Positions 17,725-18,437 of a stretch of DNA of 18,437 nucleotides are shown here, piece after piece. A program made the translations under genes and the position numbers. The DNA comes from Pigoraptor vietnamica (Eukaryota; Opisthokonta; Filasterea), in NCBI GenBank assembly GCA_943704525.1, contig CALSCQ010002830.1, positions 1 through 18,437 of the forward strand, given 5' to 3'. The number at the start of each line of letters is the position of its first letter. Position 1 is the stretch's first letter. The notes beneath the pieces were generated by a model, which did no database searches, was not told where the DNA came from, and saw nothing but the letters and a program-made list of their open reading frames with translations.

Positions 17725-18437
17725 ATGGCGGACGCTGCCCCGGCAAAGGTCTCTGCGGCGGAAAAGTGCAAGCATGCAGAGGTGTGCATGTACTCACCTC
17801 CCACGCTGCACACTCACCACACTATTCACACACACTCCTCCGCTTACACAGTCTTCGAGACATGGTTTGAAATGTCGTGCATCTGAACTTGCCATGTGCT
17901 TGCTATGTGCGTCGCAGAAGGGGATGATCGTGCCGCGCGTCTTCATGCGTCTCCTTTCGCTCATGTACCTCGTCGCGTTCGCATCTCTCTACGCCCAACT
18001 GCCGGGCCTCTACGGCCGCAATGGCATTCTGCCCGTCGATGCGCTGCTTAAGCGCACGGAAGGCGAGTGCGCGTGTGTGCGTCCATTATCTCACTCACTG
18101 AAGTTGTGGCTCACACGGGGTAGTCGTGCATGCAGGGCGCGGAGGACTCGTCGACCGCCCCCTGCGTGACAAGATGGAGCAGCTGCCGACTCTCCTTTGG
18201 GTGACGCGGAGTGCGGGGCTCACGTCCGAGGCCGGCATGGAAGTGGTGCGTCTCACGCGCGCGGGGTTGCACCGAGGATGCGCTTGTAGCCTCATATATA
18301 CACTCACGCACCGCTTGCACACACTAACATCCACGCCTAATGGAGCACTAGGGTGTGCGTCTGTGGTACTGGGCAAGGCCGCACACTGGCACGCGCGAGA
18401 ATGCAGCGATTACATTCATGTGACTCCCGCCCCCCCC
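17725..18437 (+). CDS. Lipase maturation factor (LMF1/LMF2 family), 5' exons, 3' partial
   Basis: LMF proteins are multi-span ER membrane chaperones needed for folding of dimeric lipases. The exons are 17725-17781 (begins MADAAPAKVSAAEKCKHAE), 17918-18062 and 18136 to about 18245, after which a GTGCGT donor opens an intron reaching the window edge. Exon 2 carries the first transmembrane segment and its conserved tail: RLLSLMYLVAFASLYAQL, then GLYGRNGILPVDALL, which matches the family's N-terminal helix followed by the G-x-x-G-(L/I)-L-P motif. Exon 3 includes LPTLLWV, the next recognisable family segment. The intron 18063-18135 appears to use a GC donor (AAG|GCGAGT), because the GT two codons downstream would give the wrong phase. 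The start codon follows the T28 tract. The rest of the protein (family about 550-700 aa) lies outside. Confidence 0.78.

Noticed and set aside
1-18437. tRNA or rRNA genes
   Set aside because: I looked for tRNA B-box-like GGTTCGANTCC cores and cloverleaf arms on both strands and found none with matching A boxes; no rRNA-like conserved segment was seen.

Overview
This window is nuclear DNA from a GC-rich, intron-dense, single-celled eukaryote. The evidence is split genes with GT-AG introns of about 70-310 nt and spliceosomal consensus sites, standard stop codons (TGA, TAG and TAA all used), no operons, and eukaryote-only families (PROPPIN, PH domains, LMF, sperm-tail PG-rich repeats). The lineage cannot be fixed from sequence alone. 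A sperm-tail-like protein and a soluble-type adenylyl cyclase would fit a flagellated protist. I built all exon models by hand from reading-frame continuity and splice signals.

Layout: (1) 136-269 (+), last exon of a likely STPG/ODF3-type axonemal protein. (2) 642-1046 (-), three 3' exons of an unrecognised small protein. (3) 1647-3417 (-), a seven-exon PROPPIN (Atg18/WIPI3-WIPI4 type) of about 374 aa, an autophagy phosphoinositide effector. (4) 3418-5149, a divergent intergenic region with an AT-rich core, a hairpin and a possible nicotinate phosphoribosyltransferase remnant. (5) 5150-12746 (+), a 13-exon gene for a protein of about 1793 aa: Ser-rich N-terminus, two PH domains, paired class III cyclase domains of soluble adenylyl cyclase (ADCY10) type, a P-loop NTPase and a long helical TPR-like tail. 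(6) 13312-15120 (-), a four-exon LCAT-like alpha/beta hydrolase with a secretory N-terminus. (7) 15408-17544 (+), an intron-poor kinase-like gene resembling Crinkler/FunK1 kinases, with reading-frame breaks. (8) 17725 to the right edge (+), the 5' end of a lipase maturation factor (LMF1/LMF2) gene.

The most notable item is the tandem-PH/soluble adenylyl cyclase fusion. Mammalian sAC has no PH domains, so this arrangement suggests a cyclase recruited to phosphoinositide membranes. Its metal-binding aspartates are present, but the two residues that usually select adenine are Gln and Ala, and the bicarbonate-contact Arg is Met. A second observation is that three of about 26 introns, in three different genes, appear to be GC-AG introns with otherwise ideal donors. 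Introns are also strongly TG-rich on the sense strand. One in-frame exon of the cyclase gene sits between a TG-rich and a CA-rich intron that could pair.

The neighbours do not form an obvious pathway. Several are membrane-lipid genes (PROPPIN, PH-cyclase, LCAT-like acyltransferase/lipase, LMF), but shared position does not show shared function.
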